Shown piece by piece: positions 15,542-24,066 of a stretch of 46,210 bases of DNA. The DNA is from SAR324 cluster bacterium (GTDB lineage: Bacteria; SAR324; XYD2-FULL-50-16; JAERRU01), in the NCBI GenBank assembly GCA_016735295.1, contig JAERRU010000012.1, positions 1 to 46,210 on the forward strand, in the 5' to 3' direction. Numbering within the stretch: the stretch's first letter is position 1; each line of letters starts with the position of its first letter. The position numbers and the translations under genes are program-made. Below the pieces are notes generated by a model. It saw only the letters and a program-made list of their open reading frames with translations. It was not told the origin of the DNA and ran no database searches.

Positions 15542-16639
15542 TTATATCTCTCGGCATTGATAGCCCAAAGCGTCAGCCACTGCTCGGCAGGTTACCTCTC
15601 CATGATGTACATTTAAACCATTTTTAAGATGAATGTCATCTTCAATCGCTTGCCGGTAACCTTTATTGGCAATTGTCATTATATATGGCAAAGTAGAATT
15701 AGTTAACGCCATAGTAGATGTTTTTGCCACCGCCCCTGGCATATTAGTTACGCAGTAATGAACTATTTGATCCACAATAAAAGTCGGGTTATCATGGGTA
15801 GTAGCCTCCGAAGTCTCTGCCATGCCTCCTTGATCTATTGCCACATCAACTAATACTGAGCCGGGCTTCATATATGAAAGCATATCTCTAGTAATCACCT
15901 TAGGGGCCGCTGCTCCAGGAAGTAACACCGCACCAATTAATAAATCAGTATCTTTTAATGATTCTATTACGGTTTGTTTGTTGGAAAATTTAGTCATCAT
16001 CCGTGAGCCAAAATCATGATCCACTTGATATAGCCTATCGGCTGAAACGTCCATCACAGTAACTTGAGCTCCAAGACCAAGTGCCACTCTAGCGGCATTT
16101 AAACCGACTACTCCCGCTCCTATCACCAACACCCTGCCTGGTGGCACGCCAACTGCTCCTGGTAGCAATGTTCCGCTTCCTCCACTAGATTTTTCTAATG
16201 AATGCGCCCCCGCTTGAATAGACATCCTCCCTGCTACCTCAGACATAGGCCTTAACAATGGCAATCCGCCATGGTCATCAGTAATAGTTTCATAGGCTAT
16301 GCCCACACAATCAGATTTAAGCAGGCCTTCAGTTAATTTTCGATCAGGGGCTAAATGTAGATAGGTAAACAAAATTTGCCCCGATTTTAGCTTATTATAT
16401 TCAACTTCTAAAGGCTCCTTGACCTTAATTATCAATTTAGCATCATCAAATATATCATCAGAGCTAACAATCTTTGCCCCTATCCCTTTATATTCCTGAT
16501 CAGAAAAACCTACTCCCATGCCGCTCATAGTTTCTACTAACACCTCATGACCAGCGTCAACACACATTTTAGCACCTTGCGGGGTAAGACCTACTCGGTA
16601 TTCATGATTTTTAATCTCTTTTAGTACTCCAATTTTCAT
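15542..16639 (-). CDS. ald: Alanine dehydrogenase
   Basis: NAD-dependent reversible deamination of L-alanine to pyruvate and ammonia. The substrate-binding start KEIKNHEYRVGLTP (7-20) and THLHLAPDR-like segment YLHLAPD (about 94-100) are present. The Rossmann loop is VIGAGVVGLNAARVALGLGA (about 172-191), and DVAIDQGGMAETSE (about 267-280) closes the active site. The length of 365 aa is typical. It is the last gene of the minus-strand polyamine cluster. If the aminotransferase upstream uses pyruvate, Ald would recycle the alanine it makes, which would explain the location. Confidence 0.95.
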   Translation of the reverse strand: MKIGVLKEIKNHEYRVGLTPQGAKMCVDAGHEVLVETMSGMGVGFSDQEYKGIGAKIVSSDDIFDDAKLIIKVKEPLEVEYNKLKSGQILFTYLHLAPDRKLTEGLLKSDCVGIAYETITDDHGGLPLLRPMSEVAGRMSIQAGAHSLEKSSGGSGTLLPGAVGVPPGRVLVIGAGVVGLNAARVALGLGAQVTVMDVSADRLYQVDHDFGSRMMTKFSNKQTVIESLKDTDLLIGAVLLPGAAAPKVITRDMLSYMKPGSVLVDVAIDQGGMAETSEATTHDNPTFIVDQIVHYCVTNMPGAVAKTSTMALTNSTLPYIMTIANKGYRQAIEDDIHLKNGLNVHHGEVTCRAVADALGYQCREI

Positions 16640-16806
16640 TTTCTTATAGTTTGTTTATATTTATCTATTTCATAGCCTTCATCAATAACTTATTAATTAA
16701 CTAAGCACACCAAGTTATTATTTAACAGTAACTATATATTATATACTATCTATCTCATCATATAATCAAATCAAATAATTTTATGGTTAAATATCTATTA
16801 ATGACG

Positions 16807-17517
16807 TTAATTTTTTGCTTCATCAATAAAACTTTTAAAGATTTTACGTTGATTTTCATCTTTAGAAAATGTGATTTCAGGATGCCATTGCAAGCCTAAA
16901 AACCATTTATGGGAAGGTAGCACACAAGCCTCGATTATATTATCCGGTGAAAATGCCACTGCTTCTAACCCTTCACCCAACCTATTAATCGCTTGATGAT
17001 GCCAAGAAAGTATATCCATTTTCTGGTCGGTATATATATTTAAATGGTTAAACACCGTGCTATCTGTTAATTTAATCGCATGCTCCAACCCCTTATCTTG
17101 GCGTTCACGATGTTCTAACCACTTATCATCGGCTAAATCGGCAACCAAATCACCCCCTAGTAAAATATTTACCACCTGCAATCCCCGGCAAATTGCTAAA
17201 ATAGGCTTATCATTTTTTAATGCTATCTTAGTTAACTCAAATTCAGTTTGGTCTCTTTCGTTTGATACCCCATAAATATTATCCTTGGCATAGTCTCCTC
17301 CATAAAGATTAGGGCTAATATCTCCGCCACCAGCCAATAAGATACCATCTACAACATTATAAATATCTTCAATCTCTTGAGCATCTTGCTCTCCTGGTAA
17401 TATAACCAAAGGAGTGCCCCCACTTCCTCTGATAGATTCTATATAGGCCTTAGGTAAATAGTATCTCCCCTCTTGATTGGGGCTATAAGATACTACTGCT
17501 ATTAATGGTTTTTTCAT
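16807..17517 (-). CDS. puuD: Gamma-glutamyl-gamma-aminobutyrate hydrolase-like (peptidase C26)
   Basis: Class I glutamine-amidotransferase-like hydrolase that releases glutamate from gamma-glutamyl products of polyamine breakdown. LLAGGGDISPNLYGG (about 76-90) is the family signature. The nucleophile Cys is in AICRGLQVVNILLGG (about 113-127), and the catalytic His/Glu in LGLQWHPE (about 208-215). SWHHQAINRLG (about 171) is also typical. The length of 236 aa is slightly short of E. coli PuuD. It lies between the aminotransferase and ald with spacers of about 100-170 bp. The exact substrate is inferred from the neighbours. Confidence 0.88.
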   Translation of the reverse strand: MKKPLIAVVSYSPNQEGRYYLPKAYIESIRGSGGTPLVILPGEQDAQEIEDIYNVVDGILLAGGGDISPNLYGGDYAKDNIYGVSNERDQTEFELTKIALKNDKPILAICRGLQVVNILLGGDLVADLADDKWLEHRERQDKGLEHAIKLTDSTVFNHLNIYTDQKMDILSWHHQAINRLGEGLEAVAFSPDNIIEACVLPSHKWFLGLQWHPEITFSKDENQRKIFKSFIDEAKN

Positions 17518-17616
17518 TTTTAAAAATCTAAGTTTATTGACTATTATTTACGAAAATCTAAAAATTATCCTAAATAATTAAGAATAATCACCTTAAAACC
17601 AAGAAATATATTATTT

Positions 17617-18969
17617 TTAAATCCCCTCTGCCACAAAGTTAATAGATGTTTCCAAAATATTAATAAATTTATCAATATCTTCCTTTTGCCATATCAATGT
17701 AGGTGATATAACCATTATTTCATCTGATAATGGCCTGATGATTAATCCATTTTTTAAAGCTTGATTGGCTACTAAAGTGCTAAATTTAATTTTATTACCA
17801 AAAGCTAGCTTATCATCTTTACGTTTAACAAATTCTAACCCAATCATAAAATGACTACCCCTCACATCACCTAGATAAGGAGATCTACCTTGCAAAGACC
17901 TTAATTCTTTCCATAAATGAGTACTAATACTTTTCACATACTCACAAAGAAATTCTTTTTCCATAATCTCAATGTTCTTGTTAGCCACCGCCGTGCAAGC
18001 TGGATGACCTGAATATGTAAACGCACTGGTAAACTCTCCCTTTTTTATTACATCAAAGACCTTATCACTAAAAATAATCGCCCCTAAAGGAGCGTAGCCC
18101 GAGGTTATTCCCTTAGCGACATTAATAAAATCAGGCTTTATGCCATAAATATTATTGGTCGTGAAAAATTCTCCCAATCGGCAAAACCCAGTAACCACTT
18201 CATCTGAGACATAAAAAATATCATTTTTTTCACATATTTCCCACATCCTTTTATGATATCCATTTGGCGCCACATAAATTCCACCCGCTCCCATAATAGG
18301 TTCAGCAAAAAAAACTGCCACATTATCAGCCCCTAACTCTGTTATTTTAGCCTCATACTCATCACCTAAATAATCAACATAATCAGCGTCGCTCATATCC
18401 TCTTTAGGCCTTCTATAACAATTGGGAGTTGATAAATAATGTATAAAATCTGGCGTATTTTGGTAATTTTTATTATTATCATCTATTCCGCTAATAGACG
18501 CAGTTAAGTATGTCATTCCATGATAAGCCATTTTTCTGGTGATGATATGGCGTTTATGGGGCATTTTTCTTAGATGATTATAATTATTTATAATCCTCAC
18601 AGTAGCGTCGTTAGCTTCTGAGCCCCCATTAGTAAAGTATACATGCTGTAATTTATCATAGGTCAGATCAACTAGTTTTTTCGCTAATATGCTAGATGGT
18701 CGATTAGAAAAAATAGAAAATGTAGAAAAATATCCCAATTCCTCAACTTGCTCTTGATAAGCAAGCCCAAGCTCGCTCCTGCCATGGCCAATGTTAACGC
18801 ACCACAACCCGCCGATACCATCAAGAAATTTTTGCCCATCTTGATCATAAACATACGCCCCTTCACCCTTAATAATAATTTTTCTACTATCAGAAAAATT
18901 CATATAAGGATGGATATTATGATCTTTATCCCACTTAACTATCTGCTCTTTAGTGATTTTTTTATTCAT
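17617..18969 (-). CDS. Class III aminotransferase, likely polyamine:pyruvate
   Basis: PLP-dependent omega-transaminase of the SpuC/putrescine-pyruvate type. GIGGLWCVNIGHGR (about 51-64) and YFTNGGSEANDATVRI (about 111-126) shape the cofactor site. FAEPIMGAGGIYVAP (about 215), SDEVVTGFCRLG (about 246-257, PLP aspartate) and NVAKGITSGYAPLG (about 275-288, Schiff-base lysine) are all intact. The neighbours (gamma-glutamylpolyamine synthetase-like, hydrolase, polyamine ABC transporter, Ald) support a role in putrescine or diamine deamination with pyruvate as acceptor. Beta-alanine or GABA transamination is an alternative. The ATG has no Shine-Dalgarno. Confidence 0.88.
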   Translation of the reverse strand: MNKKITKEQIVKWDKDHNIHPYMNFSDSRKIIIKGEGAYVYDQDGQKFLDGIGGLWCVNIGHGRSELGLAYQEQVEELGYFSTFSIFSNRPSSILAKKLVDLTYDKLQHVYFTNGGSEANDATVRIINNYNHLRKMPHKRHIITRKMAYHGMTYLTASISGIDDNNKNYQNTPDFIHYLSTPNCYRRPKEDMSDADYVDYLGDEYEAKITELGADNVAVFFAEPIMGAGGIYVAPNGYHKRMWEICEKNDIFYVSDEVVTGFCRLGEFFTTNNIYGIKPDFINVAKGITSGYAPLGAIIFSDKVFDVIKKGEFTSAFTYSGHPACTAVANKNIEIMEKEFLCEYVKSISTHLWKELRSLQGRSPYLGDVRGSHFMIGLEFVKRKDDKLAFGNKIKFSTLVANQALKNGLIIRPLSDEIMVISPTLIWQKEDIDKFINILETSINFVAEGI

Positions 18970-19063
18970 AATATGCTAAATTTAACCCTTAATTGAATGA
19001 TTAATACTTAAATTATACTAAAATATAGATAATTATTTTATCATAACACCATAATTACAAATT

Positions 19064-20455
19064 TTATATATTATCTAAATACCAATCAAAATCTTTTCTC
19101 CCTATCTCATGATGAAAAGAAGAACATTCAAACTCTCTATTTTTGTGATATGTATCATGAAATTCTTCTCCCATATATTCAGGAATTACTTTTGATAACT
19201 TAAATTTTTCCAACGCCACCGGCCAATAGCAAGGTATTTGTTTATAGTCTTTTTCTCCATAGGCGTCGGCCATAGCGTGAGATGGCGGTAATTTTTTATT
19301 TTTTAATCCATAATCAATAGCCATTAAAATTCCTGCGACACATAAATATGAATTAACGTCGCTACCAGATATCCTATGTTCAAGGCGCGCCGATTCATTT
19401 GTTGCTTTAGGTAATCTTACTGCCACCGTGCGGTTATTCGCCCCCCACGCCTTATTTATAGGGGCAAAACTACCCTTCTTGAAACGCCTAAATGAATTAG
19501 CGTTAGGGGCAAAAATTGCCATGCTCTCATCAATTAAATCCAACATTCCCCTAATCGCAAAAAGTGCTTCCTTAGAGCAAGGGGTGCACAATTTAGGCAT
19601 CTCCTTGCCACTAAAAATGTTTTCACCACTAGCTTTATTATATAAACTAATATGAAAATGTAGCCCAGACCCGCTCTCACGCTCCATCGGCTTAGACATA
19701 AAACAAGCTACTAAATTATTATTTCTCGCTAAACCCTTTATCGCCTTTTTCAAAAAAAGTAAATCATCACAAGCTCTAACCACATCATTAAGCGGGGCCA
19801 AGCTAAGCTCAAATTGCCCAGGGCCTGTTTCACTGATTAAAGTTTCTATTTTTATTCCTCGCTCCTCGCTTATTTTTGATAGACTAGTAAAAAAATCGTC
19901 CATCACATTTATATCATCAATGCTGTTACTACGAGGATAGGCAACCACCGCATCACTAGCTGTGATTATTTCTTTATTATTATCCCTTTGGGTCAATTTA
20001 CTTTTATCCAATAAATAAAATTCTAACTCTATGCCTACCTTAATCCCAAGACCACGCTTACTAAATATATCCGCCATTTTTTGGAGCATATATCGGCTAT
20101 CAAAACACGAAATATCCCTATTATCTTCTTCCATAAATGCCATAATCTGTGCCCCTTTCCCCACAGGATTTTTTGTTAAACTACCCAAATGCCCATAAAT
20201 ACTAACATCTGGGTCTCCATCTTTCATAGCGTAGCTTAAATTGCTACATACATGTCCCACGCTATCAAATAAATACATAGTTCTAGGTCCTTTTATGCCC
20301 TTAGCAAAAAAATCATCTATCGCCTCACCCACTAACCGTTTACCCCTCATAATGCCTAAAATATCAACTATAATAACATCTAACACATTAGCTGTTTCAT
20401 GCTTTTGCTTATAATTTGCCCATTCTTTAAAATCAGTGCGTAAAAACATACTCAT
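19064..20455 (-). CDS. puuA: Glutamine synthetase family, likely gamma-glutamylpolyamine synthetase
   Basis: GS-fold ATP-dependent ligase. The location in a polyamine cluster suggests it joins glutamate to putrescine or spermidine (PuuA/SpuI type) rather than ammonia. KVGIELEFYLLD (about 136-147), SGSGLHFHISLYN (about 264) and ARLEHRISGSDVNSYL (about 366-381) carry the metal and nucleotide ligands of the family. About 463 aa. A perfect AGGAGG (20461-20466) lies 5 nt before the ATG at 20455, which decides the start over the GTG 3 nt earlier. This is the only consensus Shine-Dalgarno I found before a gene in the window. Confidence 0.88.
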   Translation of the reverse strand: MSMFLRTDFKEWANYKQKHETANVLDVIIVDILGIMRGKRLVGEAIDDFFAKGIKGPRTMYLFDSVGHVCSNLSYAMKDGDPDVSIYGHLGSLTKNPVGKGAQIMAFMEEDNRDISCFDSRYMLQKMADIFSKRGLGIKVGIELEFYLLDKSKLTQRDNNKEIITASDAVVAYPRSNSIDDINVMDDFFTSLSKISEERGIKIETLISETGPGQFELSLAPLNDVVRACDDLLFLKKAIKGLARNNNLVACFMSKPMERESGSGLHFHISLYNKASGENIFSGKEMPKLCTPCSKEALFAIRGMLDLIDESMAIFAPNANSFRRFKKGSFAPINKAWGANNRTVAVRLPKATNESARLEHRISGSDVNSYLCVAGILMAIDYGLKNKKLPPSHAMADAYGEKDYKQIPCYWPVALEKFKLSKVIPEYMGEEFHDTYHKNREFECSSFHHEIGRKDFDWYLDNI

Positions 20456-20460
20456 CACAA

Positions 20461-20466
20461 CCTCCT
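20461..20466 (-). promoter_or_regulatory. Consensus Shine-Dalgarno of the puuA-like gene
   Basis: AGGAGG on the minus strand, 5 nt from the ATG. It stands out because nearly all other starts in this window lack a purine-rich site at this distance. Confidence 0.85.
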
Positions 20467-20559
20467 ATCAGTAAAACAATAAAAAATAATTTTATACATC
20501 CCACTCTCATTTTATGTTCGTCTATATTATTTGCCGAATTTTGTTATTTGATTATTATC

Positions 20560-20586
20560 CTATTTAGCCTATTTAGCCTATTTAGC
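20560..20586. repeat. Three in-frame 9-bp repeats across the potA-like stop codon
   Basis: On the minus strand GCTAAATAG occurs three times in a row. The first copy (20578-20586) is the last two codons and stop of the ATPase gene; the other two follow directly. The unit is three codons, so the message ends Ala-Lys-stop three times in the same frame. Confidence 0.95.
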
Positions 20587-21642
20587 CAGTGGCATCATAT
20601 CTTTTTCATCCCAAAAACACCAAACCCTTTTACCCATTTTGAGTGATGATATGGTTTTTCTCTCATATTCAGATAATGAACACTTCATAATTTTTCCACT
20701 AGCTAATTTTACCTCCACCATAGTTTTTTCCCCTAAATATACTAGCACGCTAATCACCCCTTGAGCCATAATATGAGACTTATCTGGCACTGCGTCTACC
20801 ATCAAACGAACTTTTTCTGGTCTTAAAGTGATATACATATCCCTTGGCCATTTATGATCTAGTTTCCAAGCCATCCCTTTAACTCCATCTATTTGCACCA
20901 AATTATTATCATCTAGCCTAGCTGGTAAAAGATTGGTGGAGCCTATAAAATCAGCCACAAACGATGTTTCTGGTTTTTCGTATACCCCATAAGGTCTACC
21001 TACTTGCAATATATCCCCATCTCTCATCACAGCTAACCGATCAGATATGCTAAGAGCCTCACTTTGATCGTGAGTCACGAATACAAAGGTTACTGCCGAT
21101 TTTTTTTGAATTTTGACTAACTCATTTCTCATGCCCTCTCTCAATTTGGCGTCCAACGCAGAAAGGGGTTCATCTAAAAGCAATGCTTTTGGTTTCTTAG
21201 CCAACGCTCGAGCCACCGCTACTCTTTGCTTTTGCCCTCCTGATAATTGTGATGGCATACTCTTTTCTAATCCTTCTAATTGCACTAGCTGCACCACTTC
21301 TGTTACTCGGTTTGCTATTTCCTTTTTACTAATTTTATCTACCACCAAGCCATAGGCGATATTATCATAAACCGACATATGTGGGAACACTGCGTAACTC
21401 TGAAATACCATATTAACTGCCCTTTGGTAAGGGGCTACCTCGCTCACATCTTTTCCATCTATCAACACTTGCCCCTCATCTGGATAAATAAAGCCCGCTA
21501 TCATGCGTAGTAAACTAGTTTTTCCGCAACCAGATGGGCCTAATAAAGCGAAAAATTCTCCTTTTTCTATCCGCAAAGATACGTTTTTTAATACTTGAAA
21601 CCCATTAGGAAAAGTTTTTGACACATTTTTGATTTCTATCAT
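20578..21642 (-). CDS. potA: Polyamine ABC transporter ATPase (PotA/PotG-like)
   Basis: ATP-binding subunit of a spermidine/putrescine importer. Walker A GPSGCGKTSLLRM (34-46), Q-loop NMVFQSYAVF (about 79-88), signature LSGGQKQRVAVARAL (about 134-148), Walker B ALLLDEPLSALD (about 154-165) and switch FVTHDQSEALSISDR (about 188) are complete. A C-terminal TOBE-like domain (about 245-354) includes TLRPEKVRLM. It follows the two permease genes with about 35 bp spacing. AGGA 6 nt before ATG is a fair ribosome site. PotA and PotG cannot be separated here. Confidence 0.92.
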   Translation of the reverse strand: MIEIKNVSKTFPNGFQVLKNVSLRIEKGEFFALLGPSGCGKTSLLRMIAGFIYPDEGQVLIDGKDVSEVAPYQRAVNMVFQSYAVFPHMSVYDNIAYGLVVDKISKKEIANRVTEVVQLVQLEGLEKSMPSQLSGGQKQRVAVARALAKKPKALLLDEPLSALDAKLREGMRNELVKIQKKSAVTFVFVTHDQSEALSISDRLAVMRDGDILQVGRPYGVYEKPETSFVADFIGSTNLLPARLDDNNLVQIDGVKGMAWKLDHKWPRDMYITLRPEKVRLMVDAVPDKSHIMAQGVISVLVYLGEKTMVEVKLASGKIMKCSLSEYERKTISSLKMGKRVWCFWDEKDMMPLAK

Positions 21643-21677
21643 ATTTTATCCTACTGATCATATAAGCTTAAAATTAA

Positions 21678-22514
21678 TTAATCGATTAAAACCTTCTTTT
21701 GCACCGCCATACCGCCTAATGTTAAGAGTACCGTAATAACTATTAAAATAGTCGAAGCCGCATTAACTACCGGTGTTACTGAAAAACGCAACATTGAATA
21801 TACCTTCACCGGAAATGTTACGCTATCTGGACCAGATGTGAAAAATGTTATCACAAAATCATCTAACGATAATGTAAATGCTAACATTGCCGATGCTATC
21901 AATGCTGGTTTTAAAAATGGTAACACCACATCAAAAAATGCTCGCACCTCATTTGCTCCTAAATCAAACGCCGCTTCCAATTGATCAAAACTATACAAAT
22001 TTATTCTCGCCGATATCACCATAGAAACAAACGGGAAACAAAATGTAACGTGAGCTATGATAATTAATATTAAATTTGCCGGCCAAGAACTCCCTAAACT
22101 TATTCCCCCAAATACCTTATTAAAAAATAATAATAGTGATACCCCCATGCATATCTCCGGCACTACTATAGGCAAACTCAACATACTCCCATAAAAAGTT
22201 CGTCCCCAAAATCTAAATCTCCATAATAAATATGCCGACATTATCCCCAGCACCAAACTAATTACCGTGGAGGCCGCGGCTATAGTTAATGAATTTATAA
22301 ACGCCTCACGCAATCCTAAATCAAAAAATGCCTTAGTATAATTATTAAATGTAAAACCCCGCCAAATGGTTATTCGCTTGCTATCATTAAAGCTATATAT
22401 AACTATTGATATTATCGGGAAAAATAACATTATCACCGCAAACCAAAACATCAATCGCGGTAATATATGCTTAGAATAATTTAACGGCTCATTTTGCCTC
22501 TTTTTCTTACTCAC
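21678..22514 (-). CDS. potC: Polyamine ABC transporter permease (PotC/PotI-like)
   Basis: Inner-membrane permease of 278 aa with six predicted spans and a GTG start. The cytoplasmic N-terminus is basic. The EAA loop that docks to the ATPase is LEAAFDLGANEVRAFFDVVL (about 180-199). LAFTLSLDDFVITFFTSGP (about 217-235) is the characteristic PotC/PotI segment. It lies between its partner permease and the ATPase in the usual potA-B-C gene set, but in reverse order of PotABC. Confidence 0.92.
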   Translation of the reverse strand: MSKKKRQNEPLNYSKHILPRLMFWFAVIMLFFPIISIVIYSFNDSKRITIWRGFTFNNYTKAFFDLGLREAFINSLTIAAASTVISLVLGIMSAYLLWRFRFWGRTFYGSMLSLPIVVPEICMGVSLLLFFNKVFGGISLGSSWPANLILIIIAHVTFCFPFVSMVISARINLYSFDQLEAAFDLGANEVRAFFDVVLPFLKPALIASAMLAFTLSLDDFVITFFTSGPDSVTFPVKVYSMLRFSVTPVVNAASTILIVITVLLTLGGMAVQKKVLID

Positions 22515-22573
22515 CTTATGTTTCCCTTATTTAAATTTATTAAATATAATCATCATCATCAACAATAACTTAA

Positions 22574-23491
22574 TCACCGCTTATCCCTTCTCGCTCCATA
22601 CAGCATATGGCCGAAAAAGAAGGCAAACGTGATATACATAAGTATAAATGATAACGCCGCCCCCAACGGCCAATTAGAGCCCGCACCAAATTGTCTTTGA
22701 ATTACATTGGCAATCATCTGTGCATTAGGGCCTCCTAGCATATCAGGAATTAAAAATGTGCTTAAACTGGGAATAAATGTTAAAAATATGCCAAATCCTA
22801 TCCCTGGCATTATCATGGGAATCATTATCTTAAATATCGTTCGCGTGTGCGACGCCCCTAAATCCAAACTAGCCTCTAAATATGATATATCCAACTTATC
22901 AAGCGAGCTATAGATAGGTAAAATCATAAATGGTAAACTAACATAAACCATCCCCGCTACCACCGCTCCATAATTATATAGCATGTCATAAGGTTCAAAA
23001 TAATCACCACTCAATATTTGCCAACCTAACACCTCTTCTAGTATTTTTATTTTGTTCCAAAAAAATTCTAAAAGCTTATTTATCATCCCACTATTACTAA
23101 GCATAGTAGAAACTCCAAACACCCTTATCAAAAGATTTGTCCAAAATGGTAATATCACTAATATTAACCAAAACGGCTTCCACTGAGGAGAAGAAAAGGA
23201 AATATACAAAGCAACAAAAAAACCAATAACCAAGCATATCGCCGTTGCTAGTGCCGAAAAAAGTATCGTTTTTAGTAAAATTTTGAGGTAAATTGGCTGA
23301 AATGCGGTAAGATAGTTTTTTGTGGTCCATGTTAGCACCACCTGAAATTGCTCGTTGGTACTGCCAAAACTAAACGCCCACAGCATAATTAACGGCATTA
23401 ACATGAAAACTCCATACCACCCTACTGGCGGTATAGAAAAAAACCAAAAAGCGGGCTTTTTATAAACCTTTTCCTTTTTCATATTTTTCAT
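22574..23491 (-). CDS. potB: Polyamine ABC transporter permease (PotB/PotH-like)
   Basis: Inner-membrane permease of 305 aa. The first span begins at about residue 23 (WYGVFMLMPLIMLWAFSF). The segment WTNLLIRVFG (about 118-127) is typical of PotB/PotH, and the EAA loop is LEASLDLGASHTRTIFKIMI (about 200-219). The start is either of two ATGs 9 nt apart. It is the first gene of the cluster. No periplasmic substrate-binding protein (PotD/PotF) is found on either side within the window. Confidence 0.92.
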   Translation of the reverse strand: MKNMKKEKVYKKPAFWFFSIPPVGWYGVFMLMPLIMLWAFSFGSTNEQFQVVLTWTTKNYLTAFQPIYLKILLKTILFSALATAICLVIGFFVALYISFSSPQWKPFWLILVILPFWTNLLIRVFGVSTMLSNSGMINKLLEFFWNKIKILEEVLGWQILSGDYFEPYDMLYNYGAVVAGMVYVSLPFMILPIYSSLDKLDISYLEASLDLGASHTRTIFKIMIPMIMPGIGFGIFLTFIPSLSTFLIPDMLGGPNAQMIANVIQRQFGAGSNWPLGAALSFILMYITFAFFFGHMLYGARRDKR

Positions 23492-24058
23492 GGAATCATC
23501 TAGTTCTAAGCATATTAATGCAATTTTAAATCAACTCATCAAATATACATAAGAATATTATATATCACACTATACATGAAAATTTAGTGTTTCCAGTGTT
23601 TTATCTAGTGCCGGACTCCTTATAAAGCAATTTAAAGTAAAAGTAAAACATCTTTATAGGCCATATAATATCTGATAGCAAACGATTAACTGATATAGCA
23701 GTGATGGTAATATCATTATAGGCGGTGGCATTGCTAATGTTTTAATGACGACTCAGTGAAGATTATGGGGATGATGGTAGATGAGAAATAGGAGAAAATC
23801 AGCATAACTGCTCTCCGAGATTAGTCCAGATATTAACCGTAACCAAATAATCTGGCCTCAAGATATTAAGCCAAATATTGGCCGTAACCAGATAATTTAC
23901 CCCCGAGATATTAAACCAAACATTGACCATAACCAGATAATTTACCCCCGATATTAGCCCAAACATTGACCATAACCAAAAAAAATATGCCAACTTGGCA
24001 TCTACTTATTAATCTACTTAGTCTGTTTAATCTAAAATTTACCTATTTACCTATTTAC
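23492..24058. other. Spacer with 45-bp array, otherwise nothing recognised
   Basis: This 567-bp spacer separates the polyamine cluster from mnmE. Apart from the 45-bp array, I see no gene. On the minus strand TTGCTT and TAGATA about 17 nt apart lie about 130-150 bp before potB and could be its promoter, a weak match. Confidence 0.4.
23816..23979. repeat. 45-bp tandem array, about 3.6 copies
   Basis: The core CGTAACCA/CATAACCA recurs at 23838, 23883, 23928 and 23971, giving steps of 45, 45 and 43 bp. The copies differ by several substitutions, so it is older than the 83-bp or 72-bp arrays. The first three copies are open on the minus strand as a 15-residue repeat (VNYLVxxNxWxNIxx), but the 2-bp loss in the last copy breaks the phase, so I treat it as non-coding. 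Confidence 0.8.
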
Positions 24059-24066
24059 CTATTTAC
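24037..24066. repeat. 8-bp repeats across the mnmE stop codon
   Basis: On the minus strand GTAAATAG occurs three times consecutively (24059-24066, 24051-24058, 24043-24050), then a partial GTAAAT. The first copy is the last codons and the TAG stop of mnmE. Confidence 0.95.

Noticed and set aside
23799-23993. 64-aa minus-strand frame with VNYLV repeats
   Set aside because: It is the 45-bp array read in an open frame, and the last copy is 2 bp short. There is no start context or homology to support a gene.
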